DNA of 55,404 bases from Pseudoxanthomonas sp. (GCF_024710765.1 NZ_JANJUE010000016.1:1-55404); one strand, 5' to 3'. Positions 27,764 through 37,199 are shown, numbered from the stretch's first letter. The notes: generated by a model not told the origin, from the letters alone. Program-made: numbers and translations.

Positions 27764-27894
27764 ATTCCTTCGACGCGTCCTCCCTGTCCACAGGACTTTA
27801 GACACTGCGCCGCGGCATGGGCGCGTGTGGTCTACTGCGGTCCGGCGGCATCCGCCGCACCCGCACGTTGACCGGCCCTTCCAGGAGGAACGCC

Positions 27895-29958
27895 ATGCTT
27901 CGTACCACCCTGATCGCCGCGGCATTGACCGCCGCCCTCGCCAGTTCTCCCGCATTCGCCCAACAGGCCGCATCGGCCGCGGCACCCGCCGAAGGCGTCG
28001 AGCTGATCCCGCGCGAGATCCTGTTCGGCAATCCCGAACGCAGCAACGTGCAGATCAGCCCGGACGGCCGCTACCTGAGCTGGGTCGCGCCGGTCGATGG
28101 CGTGGCCAATGTCTGGGTCGCGCCGGCCGACAATCCCGCGCAGGCGCGCGCCATCACCGCCGACAAGGCGCGTGGCATCCGCCAGTACTTCTGGTCCTAC
28201 CGCGCCGACACCCTGCTCTACCTGCGCGACACCGGCGGCGACGAGGATTTCCACCTGTATGCGGTGGATCTGAAATCGGGCGAGTCCAGGGATCTGTCGC
28301 CGTTCCCGAAGACCCGCGCGCAGGTGTCGGGCGTCAGCGACCGCCATCCGGACACGATCCTGGTCGGCATGAATGATCGCGACCCGCAATGGCATGACCT
28401 GTACAAGGTCGACCTGGCCAGCGGCCAGCGCACCCTCGTGCAGAAGAACGACGCCCAGATCGCCGGCTACATCGCCGACGCCGACTACACCCTGCGCTTC
28501 GCGACCCGCGCGCGGCCCGACGGTGGCCAGGACGTGCTGGCCGCCGACGGCCAGGGCAGCTGGAAGAAATTCGACGACGTGCCGTTCGAGGATTCGCTGA
28601 CCACCGGCCCCGGCGGCCTCACCAGCGACGGCAAGACCCTGTACTTCACCGACTCGCGCAACCGCAACACGGCCGCGCTGTACGCCATCGACGTGGCCAG
28701 CGGCAAGCGCACGCTGGTGTTCGAGGACGCGCGCGCGGACGTCGGCGACACGATGAGCCATCCGGTCACCGGCCAGGTGCAGGCCGTGGCCTCGGACTAC
28801 CTGCGCGAGGAATGGAAGGTGGTGGATCCGGCCATCGCCAAGGATCTGGAACGCCTGCGCGGCATTGGCCCCGGTGATGCCGGCGTGGCCGCGCGCACCC
28901 ACGACGACAAGACCTGGATCGTCGCCTATTCGGCGCCCGAAACGCCTGCCGTCTACTACCGATACGATCGCGATGCCGGCAAGCTGACCAAGCTGTTCTC
29001 GGTGCGGCCCAAGCTCGAAGGCAAGCCGCTGGTGGCGCAGTGGCCGCAGGAAATCCCCTCGCGCGACGGCAAGACCCTGGTCAGCTACCTGACCCTGCCG
29101 CGCGGCGCCGATGCCAACCACGACGGCAAGGCCGACGCGGCGGTGCCGATGGTGCTGCTGGTGCATGGCGGCCCCTGGGCGCGCGACTCCTACGGCTACA
29201 CCGGCTATCACCAATGGCTGGCCAATCGCGGCTACGCGGTGCTGTCGGTGAATTTCCGCGGCTCCACCGGTTTCGGCAAGGAATTCACCAATTCCGGCAA
29301 TGGCGAGTGGGCCGCCAAGATGCACGACGATCTGATCGATGCCGTGCAATGGGCGGTCAAGCAGGGCGTGACCACCAACGACAAGGTGGCGATCATGGGT
29401 GGCAGCTATGGTGGCTACGCCACCCTCGCCGGCCTCACCTTCACCCCGGACGCGTTCGCCTGCGGCGTCGACATCGTCGGCCCATCCAACCTCAACACCC
29501 TGCTGAGCACGGTGCCGCCGTACTGGGCCAGCTTCTTCGAGCAGCTCGCCAAGCGCATGGGCGATCCGCGTACCGAGGAAGGCCGCAAGTGGCTGACCGA
29601 GCGCTCGCCGCTGACCCGCGCCGACCAGATCAAGAAGCCGCTGCTGATCGGCCAGGGCGCCAATGATCCGCGCGTGAAGCAGGCCGAGAGCGATCAGATC
29701 GTCCAGGCGATGCAGGCGAAGAAGATCCCGGTCACCTATGTCCTGTTCCCCGATGAAGGCCATGGCTTCCATCGGCCGGAGAACAACAAGGCGTTCAATG
29801 CGGTCACCGAGGGCTTCCTCGCCCAATGCCTGGGCGGGCGTGCCGAACCCATCGGCCAGGACTTCACCGGCTCCAGCATCAGCGTGCCCGCCGGCGCCGA
29901 TGGCGTTCCGGGCCTGAGCGATGCGCTGAAGTCGCACCAGCAGGCGGTGAAGAAGTAA
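27895..29958 (+). CDS. Secreted S9-family serine peptidase (acylaminoacyl/dipeptidyl peptidase type)
   Basis: The 687-residue protein has a Sec signal peptide (about 1-22, ending AFA). A beta-propeller with WD-like repeats follows (about 50-390), then an alpha/beta-hydrolase domain. The catalytic triad is Ser 504 in GGSYGG, Asp 591 in GANDPRV and His 623 in DEGHGF. Such periplasmic enzymes cut short peptides from their N-termini. AGGAGG 6 bases before the ATG at 27895 is a near-ideal ribosome binding site and decides the start. It stands alone between the sigma factor gene and a bidirectional terminator. Exact cleavage preference cannot be read. Confidence 0.93.
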   Translation: MLRTTLIAAALTAALASSPAFAQQAASAAAPAEGVELIPREILFGNPERSNVQISPDGRYLSWVAPVDGVANVWVAPADNPAQARAITADKARGIRQYFWSYRADTLLYLRDTGGDEDFHLYAVDLKSGESRDLSPFPKTRAQVSGVSDRHPDTILVGMNDRDPQWHDLYKVDLASGQRTLVQKNDAQIAGYIADADYTLRFATRARPDGGQDVLAADGQGSWKKFDDVPFEDSLTTGPGGLTSDGKTLYFTDSRNRNTAALYAIDVASGKRTLVFEDARADVGDTMSHPVTGQVQAVASDYLREEWKVVDPAIAKDLERLRGIGPGDAGVAARTHDDKTWIVAYSAPETPAVYYRYDRDAGKLTKLFSVRPKLEGKPLVAQWPQEIPSRDGKTLVSYLTLPRGADANHDGKADAAVPMVLLVHGGPWARDSYGYTGYHQWLANRGYAVLSVNFRGSTGFGKEFTNSGNGEWAAKMHDDLIDAVQWAVKQGVTTNDKVAIMGGSYGGYATLAGLTFTPDAFACGVDIVGPSNLNTLLSTVPPYWASFFEQLAKRMGDPRTEEGRKWLTERSPLTRADQIKKPLLIGQGANDPRVKQAESDQIVQAMQAKKIPVTYVLFPDEGHGFHRPENNKAFNAVTEGFLAQCLGGRAEPIGQDFTGSSISVPAGADGVPGLSDALKSHQQAVKK

Positions 29959-30014
29959 ACATCGCACGGAATGTGGCCATAACGCGGCCGCAGTTCCCGA
30001 TGGCAAAAAAAGAG

Positions 30015-30042
30015 AAAGCCGGGTCCGAAGGGACCCGGCTTT
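30015..30042. terminator. Bidirectional terminator between the S9 peptidase and aceA
   Basis: AAAGCCGGGTCC (30015-30026), loop GAAG, GGACCCGGCTTT (30031-30042): 12 perfect pairs, with an A-run before and a short T/C-rich run after. It serves both convergent genes. Confidence 0.85.
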
Positions 30043-30064
30043 CCTATTCCCGCATCCGCCGCGA

Positions 30065-31354
30065 TCAGGCCGCCTTTTCGGCAAACTGCTCCTCCTCGGT
30101 CGAACCCTTCAGCGCGGTGGTCGAGGACTGGCCCTGCTGGATGGCCTGGGTGACCGCGTCGAAGTAGCCGGTGCCGACTTCGCGTTGGTGCTTGACCGCG
30201 GTGAAGCCCTTGTCGGCGGCGGCGAACTCGGCTTCCTGCAGTTCCACGAATGCGCTCATCTGCCGGCGCGCGTAGCCGTGGGCCAGGTTGAACATCGAGT
30301 AGTTCAGGCTGTGGAAGCCGGCCAGGGTGATGAACTGGAACCTGTAGCCGTAGCTGGCGATTTCCTTCTGGAACTTCGCGATGGTGGCGTCGTCCAGGTT
30401 CTTCTTCCAGTTGAACGACGGCGAGCAGTTGTAGGCCAGCAGCTTGCCGGGGAACTTCGCGTGGATCGCCTCGGCGAACCGGCGCGCGAATTCCAGGTCC
30501 GGCTTGCCGGTCTCGCACCACACCAGGTCCGCGTAGGGCGCGTACGCCAGCCCGCGGCTGATGGCCTGGTCCAGGCCGTTGCGGGTCTTGAAGAAGCCCT
30601 CGACGGTGCGCTCGCCGGTGGTGAACGGCTGGTCGTTGGCGTCGATATCGCTGGTCAGCAGATCCGCGGCCTCGGCGTCGGTGCGCGCGACCAGCAGGGT
30701 CGGCACGCCCATCACGTCGGCGGCTAGGCGCGCGGCGTTCAACTTCTCCACCGCCTCGCGGGTCGGCACCAGCACCTTGCCGCCCATGTGGCCGCACTTC
30801 TTCACGCTGGCCAGTTGGTCCTCGAAATGCACGCCGGCCGCGCCGGCCTCGATCATCGCCTTCATCAGCTCGAACGCATTGAGCACGCCGCCAAACCCGG
30901 CTTCCGCGTCGGCGACGATCGGCTGCAGGAAGTCGGTGCTGTCGTCGCCCTCGGCGTGATGCAGCTGGTCGGCGCGCAGCAGGGTGTTGTTGATGCGCTT
31001 GACCACCGCCGGCACCGAGTCGGCCGGGTACAGCGATTGATCCGGATACATCTGGCCGGCCAGGTTCGCGTCGGCCGCGACCTGCCAGCCGGACAGGTAG
31101 ATCGCCTTCAGGCCGGCCTTGACCTGCTGCATCGCCTGGTTGCCGGTCAGCGCGCCCAGCGCGTTGATGAAGTCCTCGGTCTGCAGGTAACGCCACAGCT
31201 TTTCCGCACCGATCTTCGCGATCGAATGCTCGACCGGAACGGTGCCGCGCAGGCGCACCACGTCCTCGGCGCTGTAGTTGCGGGTGATGCCTTGCCAGCG
31301 CGGATTGGTGTCCCAGTCCTTCTGGATTTCCTGGGCGGTGGGCAGCTTGTTCAT
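30065..31354 (-). CDS. aceA: Isocitrate lyase
   Basis: AceA splits isocitrate into glyoxylate and succinate, the first step of the glyoxylate shunt used on acetate and fatty acids. The 429-residue protein has the catalytic KKCGHMGGK loop, the substrate-binding [10 protein letters not shown] and FEDQ segments, and the [14 protein letters not shown] motif. It follows aceB by 27 bases, with GGAG before its ATG, so the two form an operon. Confidence 0.97.
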   Translation of the reverse strand: MNKLPTAQEIQKDWDTNPRWQGITRNYSAEDVVRLRGTVPVEHSIAKIGAEKLWRYLQTEDFINALGALTGNQAMQQVKAGLKAIYLSGWQVAADANLAGQMYPDQSLYPADSVPAVVKRINNTLLRADQLHHAEGDDSTDFLQPIVADAEAGFGGVLNAFELMKAMIEAGAAGVHFEDQLASVKKCGHMGGKVLVPTREAVEKLNAARLAADVMGVPTLLVARTDAEAADLLTSDIDANDQPFTTGERTVEGFFKTRNGLDQAISRGLAYAPYADLVWCETGKPDLEFARRFAEAIHAKFPGKLLAYNCSPSFNWKKNLDDATIAKFQKEIASYGYRFQFITLAGFHSLNYSMFNLAHGYARRQMSAFVELQEAEFAAADKGFTAVKHQREVGTGYFDAVTQAIQQGQSSTTALKGSTEEEQFAEKAA

Positions 31355-31381
31355 GGGTGTTCTCCGGGAGGGGGCAGGGAA

Positions 31382-33007
31382 TCAGTCGATGCGGGTGTAG
31401 GCGGGCAGGGTCAGGAATTCGGCCAGTTCATCGCTGCGGCTCAGCGCGTCGAGCAGGCCGATGGCCTCGTCGACCTTGTCGCCGCCGGGCAGTGATGCGC
31501 GGTCGCCCAGGCGCGCGGGCAGGTTGCGCAGGGTGGCGTCGAGCAGGGCGAAGTCGATGGCGGTGCCGTCGGCCAGATGCAGGCCGGGCGTGTGCAGCCA
31601 CTGCCAGATCTGGGTACGCGCGATTTCGGCGGTCGCGGCGTCCTCCATCAGCCAATGGATCGGCACGCAGCCATTGCCGTCCAGCCACGCGGCCAGATAG
31701 CGCACGCAGACCTCGACGTTGCCCTCGAAGCCGGCGCGGGTGATGGTGCCGGTGCTGGGGCGGATCAGATCGTCGCGCGACACCTGCACGTCCTCGCGCA
31801 GGACGCCGTGCTGGTTCGCGCCGGGCATGTGCTCGTCGAAGATCGCGCGGGCGATCGGGATCAGCGCCGGATGCGCCACCCAGGTGCCGTCATGTCCGGC
31901 GGTGACCTCGCGCAGCTTGTCCGCGCGCACCCGCGCCAGCGCCTGTTCGTTGGCGGCCTCGTCGTTGCCGATCGGAATCTGCGCCGCCATCCCGCCCATC
32001 GCGTGCGCGCCACGGCGGTGGCAGGTCCGGATCAGCAGTTCCGAATACGCCTTTAGGAACGGCTGGGTCATCGTCACCTGGCCGCGCTCGGGCAATACGC
32101 GGTCGCGATGGCGGCGGAAGGTCTTGATGTAGGAAAAGATGTAATCCCAGCGGCCGCAATTGAGCCCGACGATGCGGTCCCGCAGCGCATGCAGGATCTC
32201 GTGCATCTCGAACACCGCCGGCAGCGTTTCGATCAGCACGGTGACCTTCATCTGGCCCTGCGGCAGTCCCAGCGCGGCCTCGATGTGCGACAGCGCGGTC
32301 TCCCACAGCGCGGCCTCCTCCATGCTCTGCAGCTTGGGCAGGTAGAAGTACGGACCGCGATCGCGGGCGGCCAGCGCGCGGGCGTTGTGGAAGGCGAACA
32401 CCGCCAAGTCGAACAGGCCGCCGGCGATCGGCTGGCCATCGACCAGCACGTGCTTTTCGTCCAGGTGCCAGCCACGCGGTCGCACCAGCAGCACCGCCTG
32501 CTCCCCCTGCGGCTTCAGTGCGTACTGCTTGCCGTTGGAGGCGGCGTGGGTCAGGTCACCGCGCACCGCGCCGATCAGCGCCTGCTGGCCGATCAGCAGG
32601 TTGTTCCAGGTCGGCGAGGTCGAGTCCTCGAAATCGGCCATGTACACCTTCGCGCCGGAATTCAGCGCGTTGATGACCATCTTGGGATCCACCGGACCGG
32701 TGATCTCGACCCGGCGGTCCTGCAGCGCGGCCGGCAGCGGCGCCACCTGCCAGTCGCCCTCGCGGATGGCCCGGGTGTCCTCGCGGAAGTCGGGCAGGCC
32801 GCCGGCGTCGAAGAACGCCTGCCGCTCCCGGCGGGCCGCCAGCCGGGCCTGGCGACCGGGTTCGATCGCACGGTGGAGCGAGACCAGCAGCGCCAGCGCG
32901 GCGGGCGGCAACAGGGCCGCCTGCTGATGGTGACGGGTGGTCAGGCTGATGCCCGGGGTGGGACGGGACGCGGGTTCGGGTTGGCTCAGGGCAACGGCGG
33001 CGGACAT
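31382..33007 (-). CDS. aceB: Malate synthase A
   Basis: AceB joins glyoxylate and acetyl-CoA to malate. The 541-residue protein has the family segments YMADFEDSTSPTW, LIETLPAVFEMHEILHALRDRIVGLNCGRWDYIFSYIK and the C-terminal GFEGNVEVCVRYL region with the catalytic Asp in LMEDAATAE. AGGAG lies 8 bases upstream of the ATG. It is first in aceBA and divergent from a LysR-type regulator. Confidence 0.97.
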   Translation of the reverse strand: MSAAVALSQPEPASRPTPGISLTTRHHQQAALLPPAALALLVSLHRAIEPGRQARLAARRERQAFFDAGGLPDFREDTRAIREGDWQVAPLPAALQDRRVEITGPVDPKMVINALNSGAKVYMADFEDSTSPTWNNLLIGQQALIGAVRGDLTHAASNGKQYALKPQGEQAVLLVRPRGWHLDEKHVLVDGQPIAGGLFDLAVFAFHNARALAARDRGPYFYLPKLQSMEEAALWETALSHIEAALGLPQGQMKVTVLIETLPAVFEMHEILHALRDRIVGLNCGRWDYIFSYIKTFRRHRDRVLPERGQVTMTQPFLKAYSELLIRTCHRRGAHAMGGMAAQIPIGNDEAANEQALARVRADKLREVTAGHDGTWVAHPALIPIARAIFDEHMPGANQHGVLREDVQVSRDDLIRPSTGTITRAGFEGNVEVCVRYLAAWLDGNGCVPIHWLMEDAATAEIARTQIWQWLHTPGLHLADGTAIDFALLDATLRNLPARLGDRASLPGGDKVDEAIGLLDALSRSDELAEFLTLPAYTRID

Positions 33008-33049
33008 TTCGGGACTCCTGCTGCTTGGAGGTCCACCGTGCGCCGCAGC

Positions 33050-33077
33050 AAACTATTTGACAAAACAGTTTTGTCAA
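33050..33077 (-). promoter_or_regulatory. Predicted aceBA promoter overlapping a palindrome
   Basis: On the minus strand a consensus TTGACA (33077-33072), a 16-base spacer, then TAGTTT (33055-33050). The -35 and spacer are covered by the palindrome at 33057-33077, so a protein bound there would block or reshape this promoter. Confidence 0.5.
33057..33077. promoter_or_regulatory. Perfect 10-bp-arm palindrome between aceBA and the LysR gene
   Basis: TTGACAAAAC (33057-33066), one central A, GTTTTGTCAA (33068-33077). It sits 49 bases from the aceB start and 35 from the LysR start. A second small palindrome, ACTTAATAAGT, follows at 33081-33091. This is the natural operator for the divergent regulator, though other regulators are possible. 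Confidence 0.65.
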
Positions 33078-33112
33078 TGCACTTAATAAGTACGGCTTAT
33101 ATTTCAATCAAC

Positions 33113-34081
33113 ATGCCGGAAAAACGCCCGCCAACGCTACGATTTGCCTACAAGTCGGACCGGCTCAAGCCCCTGCGGGCGTTCTGCCAGACGGTCCGGC
33201 TGGGCTCGGTATCCCGCGCCGCCGAGGCCCTGTTCGTCAGCCAGCCGGCCATCACCCTGCAGTTGCAGGCGCTGGAGCGCGAGCTGGGGGTGGTCCTGTT
33301 CGAGCGCAGCGGCCGGCGCCTGAGCCCCAGCCGGGAGGGCCAACTGCTATTCGAGCTGGCGCAACCGCTCGTGGAGGGCATCGACGGGCTGGAGGCGACC
33401 TTCCACGACAAGGTGGCCGGGCTTGACGCAGGCGAGCTGAACATCGCCGCCAACAGTTCCACCATCCTGTACCTGCTGCCGCGCATCGTGGAGCTGTTCC
33501 GCGAGCAGCATCCGGACGTGCGCCTGACCCTGCACAACGCGATCACCGCCGACGGCACCGACCTGCTGCGCGCCGACGCGGTGGATCTGGCGGTCGGATC
33601 GATGATGGACGTGCCCGCCGACCTCAGCTACGCACCGATCTATCGCTTCGAGCCCCTGCTGATCACGCCGCCGGAGCATCCGCTGGCGAAGAAGCCGCGA
33701 CTGGAGCTGGCCGACATCTCGCCCTACGGCCTGATCCTGCCGCCCAAGCGCCAGATCACCTACCGGCTGGTGGATCTGGTGTTCCAGCAGCATCGCGTGC
33801 CTTATACCGTGGCGCTGGAGGTCGGCGGCTGGGAGGTGATCAAGCAGTACGTGGCGATGGGCATGGGGGTGTCGATCGTCAGCTCGATCTGCCTCACCGA
33901 CAGCGATCGCGGCCGGCTGGCGACGCGTTCGCTCGGCGACTGGTTTCCCTCGCGCAGCTACGGGGTGATCGTGCGCAAGGGCAAGTTCCTGTCGCCGCAG
34001 GCGCGCGCCTTCATCGAGCTGATCCATCCGGATCTGTTCACCCGCCGCGACTACGACGACAGCGGGCACTCCGAACGCTGA
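33113..34081 (+). CDS. LysR-family regulator, probable control of aceBA
   Basis: The 322-residue protein has an N-terminal winged HTH (AFCQTVRLGSVSRAAEALFVSQPAITLQLQALERELGVVLFER, about residues 20-62) and a LysR substrate-binding domain. The latter resembles the CysB/Cbl subgroup (GWEVIKQYVAMGMGVSIVSS). The ATG at 33113 is preferred; an in-frame ATG at 33077 lies in the palindrome. Divergence from aceBA suggests it controls the glyoxylate shunt; the ligand is unknown. Confidence 0.88.
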   Translation: MPEKRPPTLRFAYKSDRLKPLRAFCQTVRLGSVSRAAEALFVSQPAITLQLQALERELGVVLFERSGRRLSPSREGQLLFELAQPLVEGIDGLEATFHDKVAGLDAGELNIAANSSTILYLLPRIVELFREQHPDVRLTLHNAITADGTDLLRADAVDLAVGSMMDVPADLSYAPIYRFEPLLITPPEHPLAKKPRLELADISPYGLILPPKRQITYRLVDLVFQQHRVPYTVALEVGGWEVIKQYVAMGMGVSIVSSICLTDSDRGRLATRSLGDWFPSRSYGVIVRKGKFLSPQARAFIELIHPDLFTRRDYDDSGHSER

Positions 34082-34214
34082 TCCGGCATCGCGTTTGAAG
34101 CGTTGCGCGCGTTCGCCTACCCTACGCGCTCCGGACAGTATCCGCCGACAACTTCGGAACACCGCGCACGACGAACGTGCGCCGGTTCACTGGATTGCTT
34201 CCGGAGTCTTTTCG

Positions 34215-35771
34215 ATGTCGATGTCGTTGCCCCGTTCTTCACGTGTCCGCCGCGCTTGCGTGGCGCTGCTGCTGTGCCTTCCCCCGCTGTCCGTCCACGC
34301 CGCCGAGCCGGAGCTGGATTTCGCGCCGACGCGCGAGTACCTCCGCGCGCGCATGCAGGAACGCGATGTGCCTGCGATGTCGGTGGCGGTGGCCAAGGAC
34401 GGCCGCCTGCTGTGGGCCGAAGGCTTCGGCATGGCCGATCGCGAACGCGGCATCGCCGCCGATGCCGACACGATGTATTCACTGGCCTCGGTGACCAAGA
34501 CCTTCACCGCGGTCGCGCTGATGACGCTGGTGCAGGAAGGCTGCATCGCCCTGGATGATCCGATCAACGATCATCTGGGCGAGGCCAGGCTGCATTCGTG
34601 GGTGGACGATGCCGACGCGGCGACCCTCCGCCATGTCGCCAACCACACGTCCGGGCTTGGCACCGCCGAGCAGTTCTTCTATGGCGAATCCGAGCGCGCG
34701 CTGATTCCGCCGATGGCGCAGTCCATCCAGCGTTACGGGCATCTGTACCGCCGCGCCGGCGAGACGCACGAGTACAACAATTTCGGCTACGGCCTGCTCG
34801 GTCATGTCGTGGAGCGGATCTCCGGCCAGCCCTACGGCGACTATCTGCGCACGCGGGTGTTCGCGCCGCTAGGCATGCGGCATTCGGCCATCGACCTCGC
34901 AGCCGGGCTGGAACGGCATGCGGCGGCGCGCTACGGCGGCAAGCGCGAACCGATTCCGTTCTATGGCTTCGCCGAACCCGGTGCGGCGGCGATGTATGCC
35001 AGCGCGCGGGATCTCGCGCGTTTCGGTTCGTTCTTTCTCGGCCATCTCCAGCCGGGCCAGCGGGAGATCCTCGACGCCCGCCATCGCGCGGCGATGGTCG
35101 AAGGGGCATTCCGCACCGACCCGCACGCCGCCTACGGTATCGGCCTGGAGGTCATCGATGACGGCGGCTATCGCTGGTACGAGCACGGCGGTTCGATGTC
35201 CGGCGTGTCCGCATCGCTGACGATGGTGCCGTCCGAAGGCCTGGTGGTGGCGGTGCTGGGCAACGTGTCCGGCGCGCCGGTGGCGCAGGTGCGCGAACGG
35301 ATCTTCCAGCAGATGCTGCCAGGGTGGCGTGCGGAGGCCGGCTCGACCGCTGCTGCGGCGCCTGTCGCCGCGCAGTCGACGCCGCCGGGTACCGCACCGA
35401 TCGAATGGCGCGGCGACTGGTCCGGCATCCTGCACACCTACGAAGGCCCGGTGCCCGCGCGGCTGCGGGTGCTCGACGATGGCCGGGCGCTGTTCCGGCT
35501 GGGCGATCAGTTGTGGAGTCTGCTGGACAAGGTGGAAGTCGAGGACGGCCGTCTGCGCGGCTACACGCTCAGCCAGGTGCCGACAGTCGATGCGCAACGG
35601 CGCCGCCATGCGTTGCGTGTGGACCTGCGGCAGCGCGGCGACGCGCTCGCGGGCGAGGCGATGGCCTGGTCCGGTCCGAAGGGACCCGCGGGCGTGCTGG
35701 ATCCCTACTTCGTGTTCGCGCTGAATCACTGGCTGGAACTGCGGCGCCCCAATGCCGGGGATGAAGGCTGA
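34215..35771 (+). CDS. Beta-lactamase-fold serine hydrolase (class C/PBP4*-like), exported
   Basis: The 518-residue protein has a signal peptide (about residues 1-30, ending VHAAE). Its beta-lactamase-related domain has SVTK (Ser 92, Lys 95), YNN (Tyr 187) and a late HGGSMSG box. A C-terminal domain of about 110 residues (from TAPIEWRGDW) is lipocalin or DUF-like. Family members act as D-aminopeptidases, esterases or PBP-like enzymes; few are true beta-lactamases, so resistance should not be assumed. The ATG has GGAG 9 bases upstream. The stop codon lies in an inverted repeat in front of the AraC gene. Confidence 0.87.
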   Translation: MSMSLPRSSRVRRACVALLLCLPPLSVHAAEPELDFAPTREYLRARMQERDVPAMSVAVAKDGRLLWAEGFGMADRERGIAADADTMYSLASVTKTFTAVALMTLVQEGCIALDDPINDHLGEARLHSWVDDADAATLRHVANHTSGLGTAEQFFYGESERALIPPMAQSIQRYGHLYRRAGETHEYNNFGYGLLGHVVERISGQPYGDYLRTRVFAPLGMRHSAIDLAAGLERHAAARYGGKREPIPFYGFAEPGAAAMYASARDLARFGSFFLGHLQPGQREILDARHRAAMVEGAFRTDPHAAYGIGLEVIDDGGYRWYEHGGSMSGVSASLTMVPSEGLVVAVLGNVSGAPVAQVRERIFQQMLPGWRAEAGSTAAAAPVAAQSTPPGTAPIEWRGDWSGILHTYEGPVPARLRVLDDGRALFRLGDQLWSLLDKVEVEDGRLRGYTLSQVPTVDAQRRRHALRVDLRQRGDALAGEAMAWSGPKGPAGVLDPYFVFALNHWLELRRPNAGDEG

Positions 35772-35797
35772 CGACAGGAACGCGTAACCTGTCGTCA
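35769..35797. promoter_or_regulatory. Perfect 10-bp-arm inverted repeat before the AraC gene
   Basis: TGACGACAGG (35769-35778), nine bases, CCTGTCGTCA (35788-35797). The left arm includes the stop codon of the hydrolase gene and the right arm ends two bases before the AraC ATG. No T-run follows, so an operator or a translational control hairpin is more likely than a terminator. Confidence 0.5.
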
Positions 35798-35799
35798 AC

Positions 35800-36561
35800 A
35801 TGCCCCGCGATACCACCCACACCCCACCTTCTTCCGCACCGGCCTACCGCGAGGTCGCACCGGCCGCGCCGCTGCGCGCGGGATTGACCTGTGCCTGGAC
35901 CTACCAGGCACCGTCGCGGCCGGCGCCGGACGTGCTGGTCATCCCCGATGGCTGCGTCGATCTGATCTGGACCGACGACGAGGTGTTCATCGCTGGACCG
36001 GATCCGGTCGCGCAGCCGGCGTCCATCGCGCCCGGCGCGCTGCTGGTCGCGGTCCGGTTCGCGCCGGGCGCCGCGCAGGCGTTCCTCGGCATGCCGTTGC
36101 GGAACATCACCGGTCAGCGGGTCGCGCTGCACGATCTCTGGGGTTCGCGGACACGGCGCTTGACGGATGCGCTGGCCCTGGACGCCGCCGCTCCAGCCGA
36201 ACGCCTGCGATCCCTGCAGCATGCCATCGCCCGCCAGGGTCCGCCGGTTGCGGATCCCGCCATGCGCGCCCTGTTCGGGGGTCTGGATCACCCCGAAGCC
36301 ATGCCATCGTCCCTGCTTGCGCGCGAGTTCGATATCAGTGAACGCACCCTGCGGCGGCGCTGCCAGGATGCGTTCGGCTACGGTCCCAAGACGCTGGCGC
36401 GGATCCTGCGCCTGCAACGCTTCCTGCGTGCGCCCGCCGAACAGGCACTGCTGCGGCGCGCGCTCGACGCCGGCTATGGCGATGCCTCGCACCTGGTCCG
36501 CGAAACCCGCCTGCTCACGGGCCTGGCGCCAGGCGCGCTGCTGGCTGGGCGGCACGGCTGA
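35800..36561 (+). CDS. AraC-family transcriptional regulator
   Basis: The 253-residue protein has an N-terminal DUF6597-like sensor region (PDVLVIPDGCVDLIW, common in this subgroup) and a C-terminal HTH domain from about residue 165 (SLLAREFDISERTLRRRCQDAFGYGPKTLARILRLQRFLR). The small VOC gene follows after 73 bases on the same strand, a pairing often seen for AraC regulators of glyoxalase-like genes. No Shine-Dalgarno is visible; instead the start abuts an inverted repeat. Confidence 0.88.
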   Translation: MPRDTTHTPPSSAPAYREVAPAAPLRAGLTCAWTYQAPSRPAPDVLVIPDGCVDLIWTDDEVFIAGPDPVAQPASIAPGALLVAVRFAPGAAQAFLGMPLRNITGQRVALHDLWGSRTRRLTDALALDAAAPAERLRSLQHAIARQGPPVADPAMRALFGGLDHPEAMPSSLLAREFDISERTLRRRCQDAFGYGPKTLARILRLQRFLRAPAEQALLRRALDAGYGDASHLVRETRLLTGLAPGALLAGRHG

Positions 36562-36634
36562 TTGGCCGTTTTTTCCAAGACGCCTTGCGGTCACCGCGCG
36601 ATACTGCGCGTCCACCTTCTCCACGAGCCGGACC

Positions 36635-36982
36635 ATGAGCGAATCCCAGCATCACCGCATCGACTACGTCGAGTTCAACGTCGCCTCGATCACCACGTCC
36701 AAGGCCTTTTACGGCAAAGCGTTCGGCTGGACCTTCCAGGACTACGGTCCGGACTACTGCGAATTCCGCGATGGCCGGCTGACCGGCGGTTTCACCCATG
36801 GCGAGCCGCGCCCGGGCGGCGCGCTGATCGTGATCCAGTCCGATGATCTCGAAGCCAGCCAAGCCGCGGTGGAAGCGGCGGGCGGACGCATCAGCCAGCC
36901 CATCTTCGCCTTCCCCGGCGGCCGCCGCTTCCATTTCCTGGATCGCGACGGCTACGAGCTGGCGGTGTGGTCGCAGGGATAG
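36635..36982 (+). CDS. VOC-family (glyoxalase-like) protein
   Basis: The 115-residue protein is a single vicinal-oxygen-chelate domain: RIDYVEFNVASITTSKAFYGKAFGWTFQDYGPDYCEF at the start and GGRRFHFLDRDGYELAVWS at the end, with candidate metal residues His 7 and Glu 111. Such proteins include glyoxalases, dioxygenases and binding proteins; substrate unknown. It probably belongs to one unit with the AraC gene. Repeats at 37000-37199 follow. Confidence 0.88.
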   Translation: MSESQHHRIDYVEFNVASITTSKAFYGKAFGWTFQDYGPDYCEFRDGRLTGGFTHGEPRPGGALIVIQSDDLEASQAAVEAAGGRISQPIFAFPGGRRFHFLDRDGYELAVWSQG

Positions 36983-36999
36983 TCCTCTACCCCTGGGCC

Positions 37000-37199
37000 C
37001 TGTAGGAGCGACGTGACTCGCGACCGCGGTACCGGAAGGACCAGAAGGGCCAGATCGCGGCTTGCGTCGCGCTTGCCAGTGCCCGATCTCCGGAATACCT
37101 GCCTTCCCCGCGGGCCCCTTGTGGGAGCGACATAAGTCGCCAATCACCCCCGGGAGCGCGTGACGCGAAAAGCTCGCGACTCGCGTCGCTCCTACAGGC
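37000..37199. repeat. Cluster of three GTAGGAGCGAC-type palindromic repeats
   Basis: Copy A starts CCTGTAGGAGCGACG (37000-37025). Copy B is GTGGGAGCGACATAAGTCGC (37121-37140). Copy C (37174-37199) is an inverted copy of A, with only a few mismatches. They fill the space between the convergent VOC and isoaspartyl-peptidase genes. This is the REP-like repeat class common in Xanthomonadaceae and Pseudomonas. A and C could pair into a long stem enclosing B, which may end transcription from both sides. No REP-associated transposase is in the window. Confidence 0.75.

Noticed and set aside
34215-35771. Call as an antibiotic-resistance beta-lactamase
   Set aside because: Only the general serine-beta-lactamase fold motifs are present, with an extra C-terminal domain; most such proteins are esterases or peptidases.
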